In this document: positions 24,945-32,914 of the stretch, one piece after another
Numbering within the stretch: the first letter of the stretch is position 1
How the letters are laid out: every line of letters begins with the position of its first letter
Source of the DNA: Amycolatopsis mongoliensis
GTDB lineage: Bacteria > Actinomycetota > Actinomycetes > Mycobacteriales > Pseudonocardiaceae
Direction of reading: 5' to 3'
NCBI RefSeq assembly: GCF_030285665.1
Contig: NZ_CP127295.1
Location: 7,440,001-7,504,000, forward strand
Length of the DNA stretch: 64,000 bases
Notes under the pieces: generated by a model
Seen by the model: the letters and a program-made list of their open reading frames with translations, nothing else
Told to the model about the DNA's origin: nothing
The model's database searches: none
Position numbers and translations under genes: made by a program

Positions 24945-26246
24945 GTGAAACGCTGGCTCAAGCTGGCGGCGGGCGCCGCCGCACTGACCCTCGCGACCGC
25001 CGGCTGCGCGGGTTCCAGCGGCTCGGACACCGCGGCCTCGTCGAGCGGGAACGCGCCGCTCAGCGGCACCGTCACGGTCTGGCTGATGACCGGGTCCGCG
25101 CCGACCACCCTGACCGACGCGCTCAACAAGGAGTTCGAGACCGCGCACCCCGGGGTCAAGGTCAAGTACGAAATCCAGCAGTGGGACGGCATCCAGCAGA
25201 AGCTGACCACCGCGCTGGCCGGCGGTACCCCGCCCGACGTGATCGAGATCGGCAACACCCAGACGGCGGCGTTCGCCGCGCAGGAGGGCGTGCTGACCGA
25301 CCTGACCGGCGACAAGGACAGCTTCAACGGCGCGCAGTGGCTGAAGGGCCTCGCCGACTCGGGTACCTACGACGGCAAGGTCTACGGCGTGCCGTTCTAC
25401 GCGGCCAACCGCGAGGTCATCTACCGCAAGGACATGTTCGAGCAGGCCGGCATCACCAAGACGCCGACGTCGAACGACGAGTGGATCGACGCGATCGGCA
25501 AGCTGAAGACGAAGTTCGGCTCCGACCCCGACTTCCAGGCGCTCTACATGCCGGGCCAGAACTGGTACGCGCTGCTGTCGTTCATCTGGGACAACGGCGG
25601 TGACATCGCCCAGGCCGACGGCAAGAACTACAAGGCGACGCTGGACAGCGCCGGCGCGAAGGCCGGCCTCGACTTCTACAAGAAGCTCGTCGACACCTCC
25701 GGCACCAAGGCGCCGAAGGACGCGGACGAGGCCAAGCCGCAGCAGGCGACCGTGTACGGCGCCGGCAAGGTGGCCATGATGATCGGCCTCCCGTGGGAGG
25801 TCGCGACCGCGGCGAAGACGGACCCGAGCCTGACCGCCAAGACCGGCGCGTTCGCGATCCCGAGCAAGACCGCCGGCCAGAGCGCCCCGGTCTTCCTGGG
25901 CGGCTCCAACCTGGCCATCCCGGCCAACAGCAAGAACGTGGCCGCGGCCAAGGAGTACATCAAGCTGCTCTCCAGCGCGAAGTACCAGGGCCAGCTCGCC
26001 GCCGCCGGCGTCGTGCCCGGCACGTGGACCGACCTCACCGGCCTGGACAAGGACCCGATGGGCAGCGTGATGGCGAAGGCCTCCGCCAACGGCAAGGCCG
26101 TGCCGGCCAGCCCGAAGTGGGGTGACGTGGAGTCCGGCCAGAACCCGGTCAAGGACATGCTGACCGCGTACCTGACCGGCAAGAAGACGCTCGACCAGGC
26201 GACCGCCGACGCCAACGCAGCGCTGAACAAGCTCATCGGCGGATGA
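24945..26246 (+). CDS. dasA: DasA-like chitooligosaccharide-binding lipoprotein
   Basis: A 433-residue family-1 solute-binding protein. The signal (KRWLKLAAGAAALTLATAGC) ends in a lipobox with Cys21 (counting from GTG 24945); a Ser-rich linker follows. Segments typical of N-acetylglucosamine/chitobiose binders are VTVWLMTGSAP, DVIEIGNTQTAAFA and YGVPFYAANREVIYRKD. GAAAGGACG lies upstream of the start. The assignment to DasA rests mainly on context: a dre box, two CUT1 permeases and a NagZ-type GH3 in the same order as Streptomyces dasABC-dasD. A different GlcNAc-oligosaccharide preference cannot be excluded. Confidence 0.8.
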   Translation: MKRWLKLAAGAAALTLATAGCAGSSGSDTAASSSGNAPLSGTVTVWLMTGSAPTTLTDALNKEFETAHPGVKVKYEIQQWDGIQQKLTTALAGGTPPDVIEIGNTQTAAFAAQEGVLTDLTGDKDSFNGAQWLKGLADSGTYDGKVYGVPFYAANREVIYRKDMFEQAGITKTPTSNDEWIDAIGKLKTKFGSDPDFQALYMPGQNWYALLSFIWDNGGDIAQADGKNYKATLDSAGAKAGLDFYKKLVDTSGTKAPKDADEAKPQQATVYGAGKVAMMIGLPWEVATAAKTDPSLTAKTGAFAIPSKTAGQSAPVFLGGSNLAIPANSKNVAAAKEYIKLLSSAKYQGQLAAAGVVPGTWTDLTGLDKDPMGSVMAKASANGKAVPASPKWGDVESGQNPVKDMLTAYLTGKKTLDQATADANAALNKLIGG

Positions 26247-27229
26247 CAGCGACCGCGAATGTGACGATGCCGGCGGGGGCGACCCCGCCGGCATCGCCGC
26301 GCGACGCGGGGGTCAAGAGGCGCAGGCGGGGCCGGTTCGGCGACCGGGTGCTCCCGTACCTGCTCCTCCTCCCCGCCCTCGCCGCGATCCTCGTCCTGCT
26401 CGCCTGGCCGCTGGTCCAGGTGCTCGCGATCAGCTTCCGCAAGCTCGACATCGGCCAGCTCGTCTCCGGCAAGACCATCTGGATCGGGTTCGACAACTAC
26501 ACGAACACGCTCTCGGACCCGGAGTTCTGGACGATCACCTTCCGGACCCTGGTCTTCACCGCCGCCATCGTGGCCGCCACCATCCTCGGCGGCCTGCTGC
26601 TGGCGGTGCTCATGCGCCACCTCGGCCCGGTCGTGCGGATCATCGTGCAGGTGACGCTGGTGCTGGCCTGGGCGACGCCGGTGATCGCCACGACCACGGT
26701 GTTCCAGTGGATCTTCGACGAGCAGTACGGGATCCTCAACAAGACCCTCGACCGGCTCGGGTTCCACGGCTTCATCGGCTTCTCGTGGTTCTCCAGCGGC
26801 GCCAGCACGCTGTCGGTGATCGGGCTGCTCATCGTGTGGCAGGCCGTGCCGTTCGTGACGTTCTCGCTGTACGCGGGCATCATCGGCGTCTCGCGCGAGC
26901 AGTACGAGGCCGCAGGCATCGACGGCGCCAGCGCGTGGCAGACGTTCCGCGCGGTCACCTGGCCCGCCATCCGGCCGATCACCACGATGGTGACGTTCCT
27001 GTCGGTGCTGTGGGACTTCAACGCGTTCGCCCAGATCTGGGCGATCCGCGAGGGCGGTCCCGACGGCGAGAGCACCACGCTGGCCGTGGTCCTGTACCTC
27101 AAGGGCATCGCGGGCAACCACTTCGGCGCGGCGGGCGCGATCGCGACCCTGATGCTGATCGTGCTCGCGCTCATCACGGGCCGGTACATCCAGCTGCTCA
27201 CCCGGACCCGGGAAGGTGATCTGTCGTGA
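26243..27229 (+). CDS. dasB: DasB-like sugar ABC permease
   Basis: A 328-residue permease of the MalF class with six core helices and the EAA loop EAAGIDGASAWQTFRAVTWP. A basic N-terminal stretch (RRRRGRFGDR-like) precedes helix 1. ATG 26243 overlaps the dasA stop by four bases (ATGA). It forms half of the channel for chitooligosaccharides and would rely on a genome-encoded MsiK-type ATPase, since none is present here. Confidence 0.85.
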   Translation: MTATANVTMPAGATPPASPRDAGVKRRRRGRFGDRVLPYLLLLPALAAILVLLAWPLVQVLAISFRKLDIGQLVSGKTIWIGFDNYTNTLSDPEFWTITFRTLVFTAAIVAATILGGLLLAVLMRHLGPVVRIIVQVTLVLAWATPVIATTTVFQWIFDEQYGILNKTLDRLGFHGFIGFSWFSSGASTLSVIGLLIVWQAVPFVTFSLYAGIIGVSREQYEAAGIDGASAWQTFRAVTWPAIRPITTMVTFLSVLWDFNAFAQIWAIREGGPDGESTTLAVVLYLKGIAGNHFGAAGAIATLMLIVLALITGRYIQLLTRTREGDLS

Positions 27230-28056
27230 GGAAATCGCTGCCACAGCGGATCGTGCTCTCGGTGGTCGGCGTGCTCGTCGCGCTGGCGATCGTCTTCCCG
27301 ACGTACTGGATGTTCGTCACGTCGCTGCGCACGCCCGGCGAGATCCTCTCGCCGAAGTACGACCTGATCCCGACGTCGATCTCGTTCGGCAACTTCGCCA
27401 CGGCGCTGGGCAAGGACAACTTCCCGGTCTACCTGATGAACAGCCTGATCGTCACGGTCGGCTCGGTGCTGTGCGCGCTGGTCGCCGGAACCCTGGCGGC
27501 GATCCCGCTGTCGCGGCTGCGCTTCACCGGCCGCAAGGGCTTCCTGGTGCTGGTCATGGTGGCGCAGCTGGCCCCGGTGTCGGCGCTGTTCATCCCGCTG
27601 TTCCTGCTGATGCGGGACGCCGGGCTGCTGAACACGCTGCCGTCGCTGCTGCTGATCTACTTCGCGACCACGCTGCCGTTCACGGTCTGGATGCTCTACG
27701 GCTTCGTCAACGGGATCCCGTACGAGCTGGAAGAGGCCGCGATGATCGACGGCTGCAGCCAGACCGGCGCGTTCCGCCGGGTGACGCTGCCGCTGCTCGG
27801 GCCCGGGCTGGTCACGACGTCGGTGTTCAGCTTCATCACGGCGTGGAACGAGTACCTGTTCGCGCTGGTGTTCATCCAGGACAAGCCGAAGGAGACGCTG
27901 CCGGTGTGGCTGGCGTCCTTCCGCACGGCGTTCGCCACCGACTGGGGCGGCGTCATGGCCGCGTCGGTCATCTACGCGATCCCGGCGCTGGTGTTCTTCC
28001 TGCTCGTGCAACGCAAGCTCGTGTCCGGCGCGACCGCCGGCGCCGTGAAGGGGTAG
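27226..28056 (+). CDS. dasC: DasC-like sugar ABC permease
   Basis: A 276-residue permease of the MalG class with six predicted helices. The cytoplasmic EAA-type loop is EEAAMIDGCSQTGAFRRVTL. The C-terminus (LVSGATAGAVKG) is typical of this class. GTG 27226 overlaps the preceding stop by four bases. It pairs with DasB and ends three bases before the GH3 gene. Confidence 0.86.
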   Translation: MRKSLPQRIVLSVVGVLVALAIVFPTYWMFVTSLRTPGEILSPKYDLIPTSISFGNFATALGKDNFPVYLMNSLIVTVGSVLCALVAGTLAAIPLSRLRFTGRKGFLVLVMVAQLAPVSALFIPLFLLMRDAGLLNTLPSLLLIYFATTLPFTVWMLYGFVNGIPYELEEAAMIDGCSQTGAFRRVTLPLLGPGLVTTSVFSFITAWNEYLFALVFIQDKPKETLPVWLASFRTAFATDWGGVMAASVIYAIPALVFFLLVQRKLVSGATAGAVKG

Positions 28057-28059
28057 CCG

Positions 28060-29502
28060 TTGTCTTCGGATGCAGCACAGCTCGCCGAGGCCGTTCTCCT
28101 GCCCGGGTTCGCCGGGACCACCGCACCGGACTGGCTGCGCCGGCGCGTGGCCGGCGGGCTGGGCGGGGTGGTGCTCTTCGGACGCAACGTCGTCGACGAC
28201 GAGCAGGTCGCCGCGCTCACCGCGCAGCTGCGGGGCGAGCGGGACGGCGTCGTGGTCGGGATCGACGAGGAGGGCGGCGACGTCACCCGCCTCGACGTCA
28301 ACACCGGGTCGTTCGTGCCCGGCCCGCTGGCCCTCGGCGCGGCCGACGACCCGGAGCTGACCACGGCGGTCGCCGCCGCGCTCGGCGAACGGCTGGCGGC
28401 CTGCGGCGTCACGCTGAACCTGGCGCCGTGTGCGGACCTGACCCTGGCGGCCGAGGACCCGATCATCGGCGTCCGGGCGTTCGGGTCCGACCCGGCGAAG
28501 GCGTCACCGCACGTCGCGGCCTACGTGACCGGCCTCCAGAAGTACGGCGTCGCGGCGTGCGCGAAGCACTTCCCGGGCCACGGCGCGGCCACCGAGGACT
28601 CCCACGTGGCGCTGCCGGTGCTGCCGCGCACGCCAGAAACACTGCGCGCTATCGAGCTGGTCCCGTTCGCCGCGGCGATCCGGGCCGGGGTGCGTTCGGT
28701 GATGTCGGGCCACCTGGTCGTGCGGGCCTGGGGCGACGAGCCGGCGACGCTCAACCGGACGGCGCTCACCGACGTCCTGCGCGGCGAGCTCGGCTTCACC
28801 GGCGCGGTGATCACCGACGCCCTGGAGATGGGTGCGGTTTCGGGCGCGTACGGCAAGCACGACGGCCTCGGCCGCTCGGCCGTGCGGGCCCTGGCCGCGG
28901 GCGCGGACGCGCTCTGCCTCGGCGGCGCGGCGTTCGAGGCCGAGCACCTGGACGCGTGCGTCGAGGCGGTCGTGGCCGCGGTCGCGGCGGGGGAGCTGCC
29001 CCGGGAACGGCTCGCCGAGGCGGCCGCGCGGACGGCGGCGCTGGGTACCGACCCGGCTCCGGCGAAGGTCGGCCCGGTCGACCGGCGGCTCGGCCTCGAG
29101 GCGGCTCGCAAGGCACTGCGCGTCCGGGGTGACGTGCGGCTGGACGGGCCGCCGCTGGTGGTGGACGTGCAGACCGAGCCGACCATCGCGGCCGGCCCGA
29201 TGCCGTGGGGCCTCGGTGCCCACCTGGCCGAGCTGGTGCCGGGCACGCGGACGCTCACCGCGACCCCCGACGACGCGGACGTGGTGCTCGAAGCGGCCCG
29301 GGACTTCCGCAGCGTCGTCGTGGTGACCCGGGAGGCGCACCGGCACCCGCGCGTGCGCGCGCTGCTGGCCGCGTTGTCCACTGTGGACTATATCCGGGTG
29401 GAGACCGGCGTGCCGGGACCCGCGGACGGTGACGGCCCGCGGATCGACACGTTCAGCGGCTCCTATGTCAGCCTTCGCGCGGCGGCGGAGTACCTGGCCT
29501 GA
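28060..29502 (+). CDS. dasD: NagZ-type GH3 beta-N-acetylhexosaminidase (DasD-like)
   Basis: A 480-residue cytoplasmic GH3 enzyme without signal peptide. The NagZ signature KHFPGHG (169-175) is followed by Asp180-Ser-His182, the His/Asp pair that acts as acid/base only in N-acetylglucosaminidases. The nucleophile is Asp253 in VITDALEMGAV. It would cleave imported chitobiose and longer oligomers to GlcNAc. The start is TTG 28060, three bases after the dasC stop, giving MSSDAAQLAEAVLLPGF; a TTG start may lower its yield relative to the transporter. A strong terminator follows. Confidence 0.85.
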   Translation: MSSDAAQLAEAVLLPGFAGTTAPDWLRRRVAGGLGGVVLFGRNVVDDEQVAALTAQLRGERDGVVVGIDEEGGDVTRLDVNTGSFVPGPLALGAADDPELTTAVAAALGERLAACGVTLNLAPCADLTLAAEDPIIGVRAFGSDPAKASPHVAAYVTGLQKYGVAACAKHFPGHGAATEDSHVALPVLPRTPETLRAIELVPFAAAIRAGVRSVMSGHLVVRAWGDEPATLNRTALTDVLRGELGFTGAVITDALEMGAVSGAYGKHDGLGRSAVRALAAGADALCLGGAAFEAEHLDACVEAVVAAVAAGELPRERLAEAAARTAALGTDPAPAKVGPVDRRLGLEAARKALRVRGDVRLDGPPLVVDVQTEPTIAAGPMPWGLGAHLAELVPGTRTLTATPDDADVVLEAARDFRSVVVVTREAHRHPRVRALLAALSTVDYIRVETGVPGPADGDGPRIDTFSGSYVSLRAAAEYLA

Positions 29503-29513
29503 GCCGGTTTCGC

Positions 29514-29554
29514 CGAAGCCCCGCCGGGAGTTCCGGCGGGGCTTCGTCCTTTTT
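29514..29554 (+). terminator. Intrinsic terminator of the das operon
   Basis: Stem arms CGAAGCCCCGCCGG (29514-29527) and the complementary CCGGCGGGGCTTCG (29533-29546) are followed by TCCTTTTT. It marks the end of the das transcription unit. Confidence 0.9.
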
Positions 29555-29647
29555 GCCGCATCTTCAGGAGGCGTTCGCGGTTTTGTACGGGCCTTGTACC
29601 GGCGGTCGCCATGCTGTCCCCACCACGAATCCTGGAGGGACGGACAA

Positions 29648-30406
29648 ATGAGAATTCGGATCGGGAAGCGGGTGGCCGGCGTGGCCGGCATCGCCGCGGC
29701 GATCGTGCTCGCCGGCGCCACCCCGGCCCTGGCGGCCACGGGCACGGTGCACACCGACTCGGGCATCGCGCTGACCGTGCGGGCCACGCCGAGCACCAGC
29801 GGGAGCCCGGTCGGCACCATCGCCGACGGTACCGCGGTCACCATCTCCTGCCAGACCAACGGATCGACCGTCGACGGCAAGTACGGCACGTCGGACATCT
29901 GGGACAAGGTGGGCGACGGCTACGTCAGCGACGCGTACGTCTACACCGGCTCGGACGGCCGGGTCGCCCCGGACTGCGCGGGCTCGACCCTGACGTGCAC
30001 CACCGCGGGCACCGGCAACCCGAAGACCTGCGCGCAGGCGGTCGCCTACGCCAAGACCCGGGTCCACACCAACGACCTCGACTCCTACGAGGGCTGGTGC
30101 GACCGGATCAACGCGCAGAACTACGGCTGGACCGCCTCGGGCTCGGAGACGGCCTACATCCACTGGACCCAGATCCCGGCCTCGTTCAAGCACCCCGGCG
30201 ACTACCAGGTCCCGGCCGGCGGGCTCGCCTTCTTCAAGAGCAGCGGCGCCGGGCACACGATGATCTCGATCGGCGACGGCAAGTTCCTGTCGAACGACAT
30301 CAACGGCTACGGCAGCTACACCGAGACGACGATCGCGCAGATCAAGAGCAAGTGGGGCCAGACCTACCTCGGCTGGTCGCAGCCGTGGTTCAAGGTGAAC
30401 CACTGA
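29648..30406 (+). CDS. Secreted SH3 - NlpC/P60 or CHAP-like protein
   Basis: A 252-residue exported protein. The signal peptide is about 1-32 (GIAAAIVLAGATPALA). Residues 35-100 form a bacterial SH3 domain (SGIALTVRATPSTSGSPVG, VSDAYVYTG). The rest resembles an NlpC/P60 or CHAP amidase/peptidase, with a candidate Cys in YEGWCDR and a candidate His in AGHTMISIGDG. That suggests peptidoglycan binding and cleavage, though the catalytic triad is not certain and it may act only as a cell-wall binder. ATG 29648 follows GGAGGGACGGACAA. It is monocistronic. Confidence 0.8.
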   Translation: MRIRIGKRVAGVAGIAAAIVLAGATPALAATGTVHTDSGIALTVRATPSTSGSPVGTIADGTAVTISCQTNGSTVDGKYGTSDIWDKVGDGYVSDAYVYTGSDGRVAPDCAGSTLTCTTAGTGNPKTCAQAVAYAKTRVHTNDLDSYEGWCDRINAQNYGWTASGSETAYIHWTQIPASFKHPGDYQVPAGGLAFFKSSGAGHTMISIGDGKFLSNDINGYGSYTETTIAQIKSKWGQTYLGWSQPWFKVNH

Positions 30407-30583
30407 CGCGCTGAGCGGGCGCGGGTCCCGCCGCCCTGGGGGTGGGCGGGAACCGCGTCGGACAGCGAACCGGAGACCGCTTCGCCGCGTGGGTGAAGCG
30501 GTATTCCGCTCGACGAGCCGATGGTGAGGTCCACCTTCGGCCGCGTGAACCCCGGCCACCATCCCCGGCCGGGCGAGCGTGAC

Positions 30584-30618
30584 GCGGCCCCTGCCCACCT
30601 CCCCCGGGCAGGGGCCGC
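30584..30618. terminator. GC-rich hairpin between convergent genes
   Basis: Arms GCGGCCCCTGCCC (30584-30596) and GGGCAGGGGCCGC (30606-30618) form a perfect 13-bp stem. With the neighbouring type-A palindrome it separates the SH3-NlpC gene from the convergent ArsR gene. Confidence 0.65.
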
Positions 30619-30637
30619 GCGGCGTGCCGGGCCCGGG

Positions 30638-30696
30638 AACGACGTGAATGACTCATTCCTCTCGTCCGACGACAGGAATGAGTCATTCACGTCGTT
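30638..30696. repeat. Type-A palindrome, copy 3
   Basis: A 23-bp perfect stem (30638-30660 with 30674-30696) contains GTGAATGACTCATTCCT. The ArsR stop codon (30683-30685) is inside the right arm, so the last ArsR residues (RRE) are encoded by the palindrome. Confidence 0.85.
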
Positions 30697-31237
30697 CGTC
30701 CGGGCCCGGGGCCTCGCGCTTGACGTGGTGCAGCACGAAGATCCCGCCCAGAGCCGGGCGGTCGAGGCGTTCGTGGTCGGTGGCCACGTACTCGTCCAGC
30801 ACCGCCAGGATCCGCCGGTCCAGCTCCTCGACCTCGTCGGGGGACAGGTGCAGCAGGAACTTCTCGTGCACCGCCACCGACTCCGGCCCCGCCGCCCGGA
30901 TCTCCTCCTGGAAGATCTCGATCGGCGCGAACCGCGTCTCGGCGTCGGCGTCGGCCAGCGGGCCGTCCAGCCACCACGTCTCGTTGTCGGCCTTGTACGG
31001 CTTCTCCAGCGCCCCGCTCGCGCCCGTGCGGACCGGGGCCGGTGCCAGCAGACCCGCCGACACCAGCTGGCGCACGTGGTGCAGGACCGTCCCGGGGTCG
31101 CGGTCGAGACGATCGGCCAGCTGCTTGTTCGTCAGCTCCTCGACCAGGCACATCCGCATGATGCGCAGCCGCAGCGGGTGGCCGAGGGCCTTGGCCTCCT
31201 CCGGCGTCGCCGGACGTCGGCGGCGGGGTTCCGTCAT
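30683..31237 (-). CDS. ArsR-like winged-helix regulator
   Basis: A 184-residue regulator. The N-terminal winged helix (about 14-75: EAKALGHPLRLRIMRM, LTNKQLADRL, TVLHHVRQLVSAGLL) is of the ArsR/HTH_20 type without the CxC metal site of classic ArsR. The C-terminal 100 residues form a helical effector or dimer domain (ETWWLDGPL, FLLHLSPDEVEELDRRI). The start is ATG 31237; ATG 31255 is possible, and neither has a strong RBS. It is divergent from an MFS exporter with an operator cluster between them, so it probably represses that pump. The final RRE-stop comes from the palindrome sequence. Confidence 0.85.
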   Translation of the reverse strand: MTEPRRRRPATPEEAKALGHPLRLRIMRMCLVEELTNKQLADRLDRDPGTVLHHVRQLVSAGLLAPAPVRTGASGALEKPYKADNETWWLDGPLADADAETRFAPIEIFQEEIRAAGPESVAVHEKFLLHLSPDEVEELDRRILAVLDEYVATDHERLDRPALGGIFVLHHVKREAPGPDERRE

Positions 31238-31250
31238 GAGCGGAGCGTAG

Positions 31251-31299
31251 TCCATCGATGGAATCGAGTCACATCGATGGAGAAAACCCCATCGATGTG
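31251..31299. promoter_or_regulatory. Operator cluster with three CATCGATG boxes
   Basis: TCCATCGATGGA (31251-31262) is a perfect palindrome. CACATCGATGG (31270-31280) and CCATCGATGTG (31289-31299) form a larger inverted repeat around AGAAAACC. All lie between the ArsR-like and MFS starts, so they are the likely binding sites of the ArsR-like protein. Confidence 0.65.
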
Positions 31300-31312
31300 A
31301 AATCCTCCATCC

Positions 31313-32521
31313 ATGAACCCCACGTTCTGGCGGCTGTGGTCCGCCGCCGGCCTGTCCAGCCTCGCCGACGGCGTCCTCAAGGTCGCCCTGCCCCTGATCG
31401 CGGTCGGCTACACCCGCGAGCCGGCGCTCATCGCGGGGCTCGCCTTCGCCTTCAGCCTGCCGTGGCTGGTGCTCGCGCTGCCCGCCGGCGCGCTGGTCGA
31501 CCGGCTCGACCGCCGTCGCGCGATGCTCGCCGCCAACCTCGTGCGCGGCGGGCTCCTCGCCGCCGTCACGCTGCTGACCGTCTCCGGCGGGGGATCGATC
31601 TGGGCGCTGTACGTCGCGGCCGTGGGTGTCGGGTGCGCCGAGACGATCTACGACACCGCCGCGCAGTCGATCGTCCCGCAGGTCGTCGGGCGGGACTTGC
31701 TGGCCCGCGCCAACGGCCGGATGTTCGCCGCCGAGCAGACGGCCAACGAGTTCGCCGGTCCGCCGCTCGCCGGAGTGCTGGCCGCGGCCGGTGTCGTCGC
31801 CGCGCTCGTCACGCCGGTGGCGCTGTGGGCGGTGGCCGTCGCGGCACTGCTGCTCGTGCGCGGTGAGTACCGGATCCCGCGGGAGAAGCCGACCAAGCTG
31901 CGCACGGACATCGCCGAGGGTCTGCGCTTCCTGGTGCACCACAAGGTGTTGCGGACGTTCTCGGTGATGGTCGGCACGTTCAACTTCGCCACCGGCGCGA
32001 CCTTCGCCGTCCTCGTGCTCTACGCGGTGGGTCCCGGATCGGCGATGGGCCTGTCCGCGCCGGCGTTCGGGCTGCTGATGGCCACGAGCGCGGCGGGCGG
32101 GCTGACCGGGTCGCTGGTCGCCGAAGTGGTGGAACGCCGGTGCGGCCGCGTCCGCGCGCTCTGGATCTCCTGGCTGACCGGCGGTCTCTCGGTCGGCGTG
32201 CTCGCGGTGACCGCGAACCCGTACGCCGCCGGCGCGGGGTTCTTCGTCGGCGGGGCGGGCGTCCTGGTGTCGAACGTCGTGATGGTGTCCCTGCGCCAGC
32301 GGCTCACCCCGGATCGGCTCCTGGGCCGGCTGAACAGCAGCTACCGGCTCGTCGCGTGGGGCACCAAGTCGCTCGGCGCCCTGGCCGGCGGGGCGATCGC
32401 CCAGGCGTTCGGGCTGCGCTTGGTCTTCGTGGTGATGGCCGTGCTGGCGTTCGGCGTCGTGGCCGGGCTTCGCGGGCTGACCGAGGACACCCTCGCTCAG
32501 AGCGAGTGCGCCTCCGCGTAG
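31313..32521 (+). CDS. MFS exporter
   Basis: A 402-residue transporter with twelve predicted helices. Segments such as LPAGALVDRLDRRRAMLAAN (loop 2-3), AAEQTANEFAGPPLAGVL and RLNSSYRLVAWGTKSLG place it in the MFS_3 (enterobactin/macrolide exporter-like) group. A drug or metabolite efflux role is likely; the substrate is unknown. ATG 31313 lies 14 bases after the last operator box. Its last 25 bases overlap the convergent MmcQ/YjbR-like gene. Confidence 0.88.
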   Translation: MNPTFWRLWSAAGLSSLADGVLKVALPLIAVGYTREPALIAGLAFAFSLPWLVLALPAGALVDRLDRRRAMLAANLVRGGLLAAVTLLTVSGGGSIWALYVAAVGVGCAETIYDTAAQSIVPQVVGRDLLARANGRMFAAEQTANEFAGPPLAGVLAAAGVVAALVTPVALWAVAVAALLLVRGEYRIPREKPTKLRTDIAEGLRFLVHHKVLRTFSVMVGTFNFATGATFAVLVLYAVGPGSAMGLSAPAFGLLMATSAAGGLTGSLVAEVVERRCGRVRALWISWLTGGLSVGVLAVTANPYAAGAGFFVGGAGVLVSNVVMVSLRQRLTPDRLLGRLNSSYRLVAWGTKSLGALAGGAIAQAFGLRLVFVVMAVLAFGVVAGLRGLTEDTLAQSECASA

Positions 32522-32847
32522 GCGGCCCAGACCTTCTTCGGCACGCACATCCGCCACGCGTCCAGGACGAGCTCACGCATCTCGTCCGCGTCGATCGTCG
32601 CGAGCCGGCAGCGGACCCACTGGTAGCGCAGGTCGGACGGCTCCGGCATCAGGAACTTCTCCGGCTCGCCCGCGACCAGCGCTTCCCGCTGGTCGCGGGG
32701 GTAACCGAACCCCATCACGGTCTCGTCCCGCGACAGCGCGACGAACACGATCTGCCCGACGCGGAACTTGGCCCGGTCACGCACGAACGCCTCGTACGCG
32801 CGGGGGAGCGTCAGGGCGAACGCGCGGACCTCGTCACCGGTGACCAT
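32497..32847 (-). CDS. MmcQ/YjbR-family (DUF419) protein
   Basis: A 116-residue small protein with the double-wing DNA-binding-like fold of the MmcQ/YjbR family. Recognisable pieces are VRAFALTLPRAYE at the N-terminus, KFRVGQIVFVALS, EKFLMPEPSDLRYQWVRCRL and a C-terminal AWRMCVPKKVW. The function of the family is unknown; DNA binding is proposed from structure. The start is ATG 32847, with ATG 32856 as alternative. The 3' end overlaps the MFS gene by 25 bp in convergent orientation. Confidence 0.85.
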   Translation of the reverse strand: MVTGDEVRAFALTLPRAYEAFVRDRAKFRVGQIVFVALSRDETVMGFGYPRDQREALVAGEPEKFLMPEPSDLRYQWVRCRLATIDADEMRELVLDAWRMCVPKKVWAAYAEAHSL

Positions 32848-32864
32848 GGCGGCCATCCTGCCGC

Positions 32865-32903
32865 AAAAGCCGGCGGCGCAGTGCACACTGCGCCGCCGGC
32901 TTT
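32865..32903 (-). terminator. Intrinsic terminator of the DUF1996 gene
   Basis: A perfect 18-bp stem (32866-32883 with 32886-32903, arms AAAGCCGGCGGCGCAGTG) is followed on the minus strand by a run of T (32868-32865). It lies 12 bases past the DUF1996 stop. Confidence 0.85.
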
Positions 32904-32914
32904 CGGCGGGGGAG

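Noticed and set aside
29416..29554. Treating the das terminator as another dispersed palindrome
   Set aside because: It has a proper T-run and its arm sequence is not shared with the type A-E elements, so it is an ordinary intrinsic terminator.
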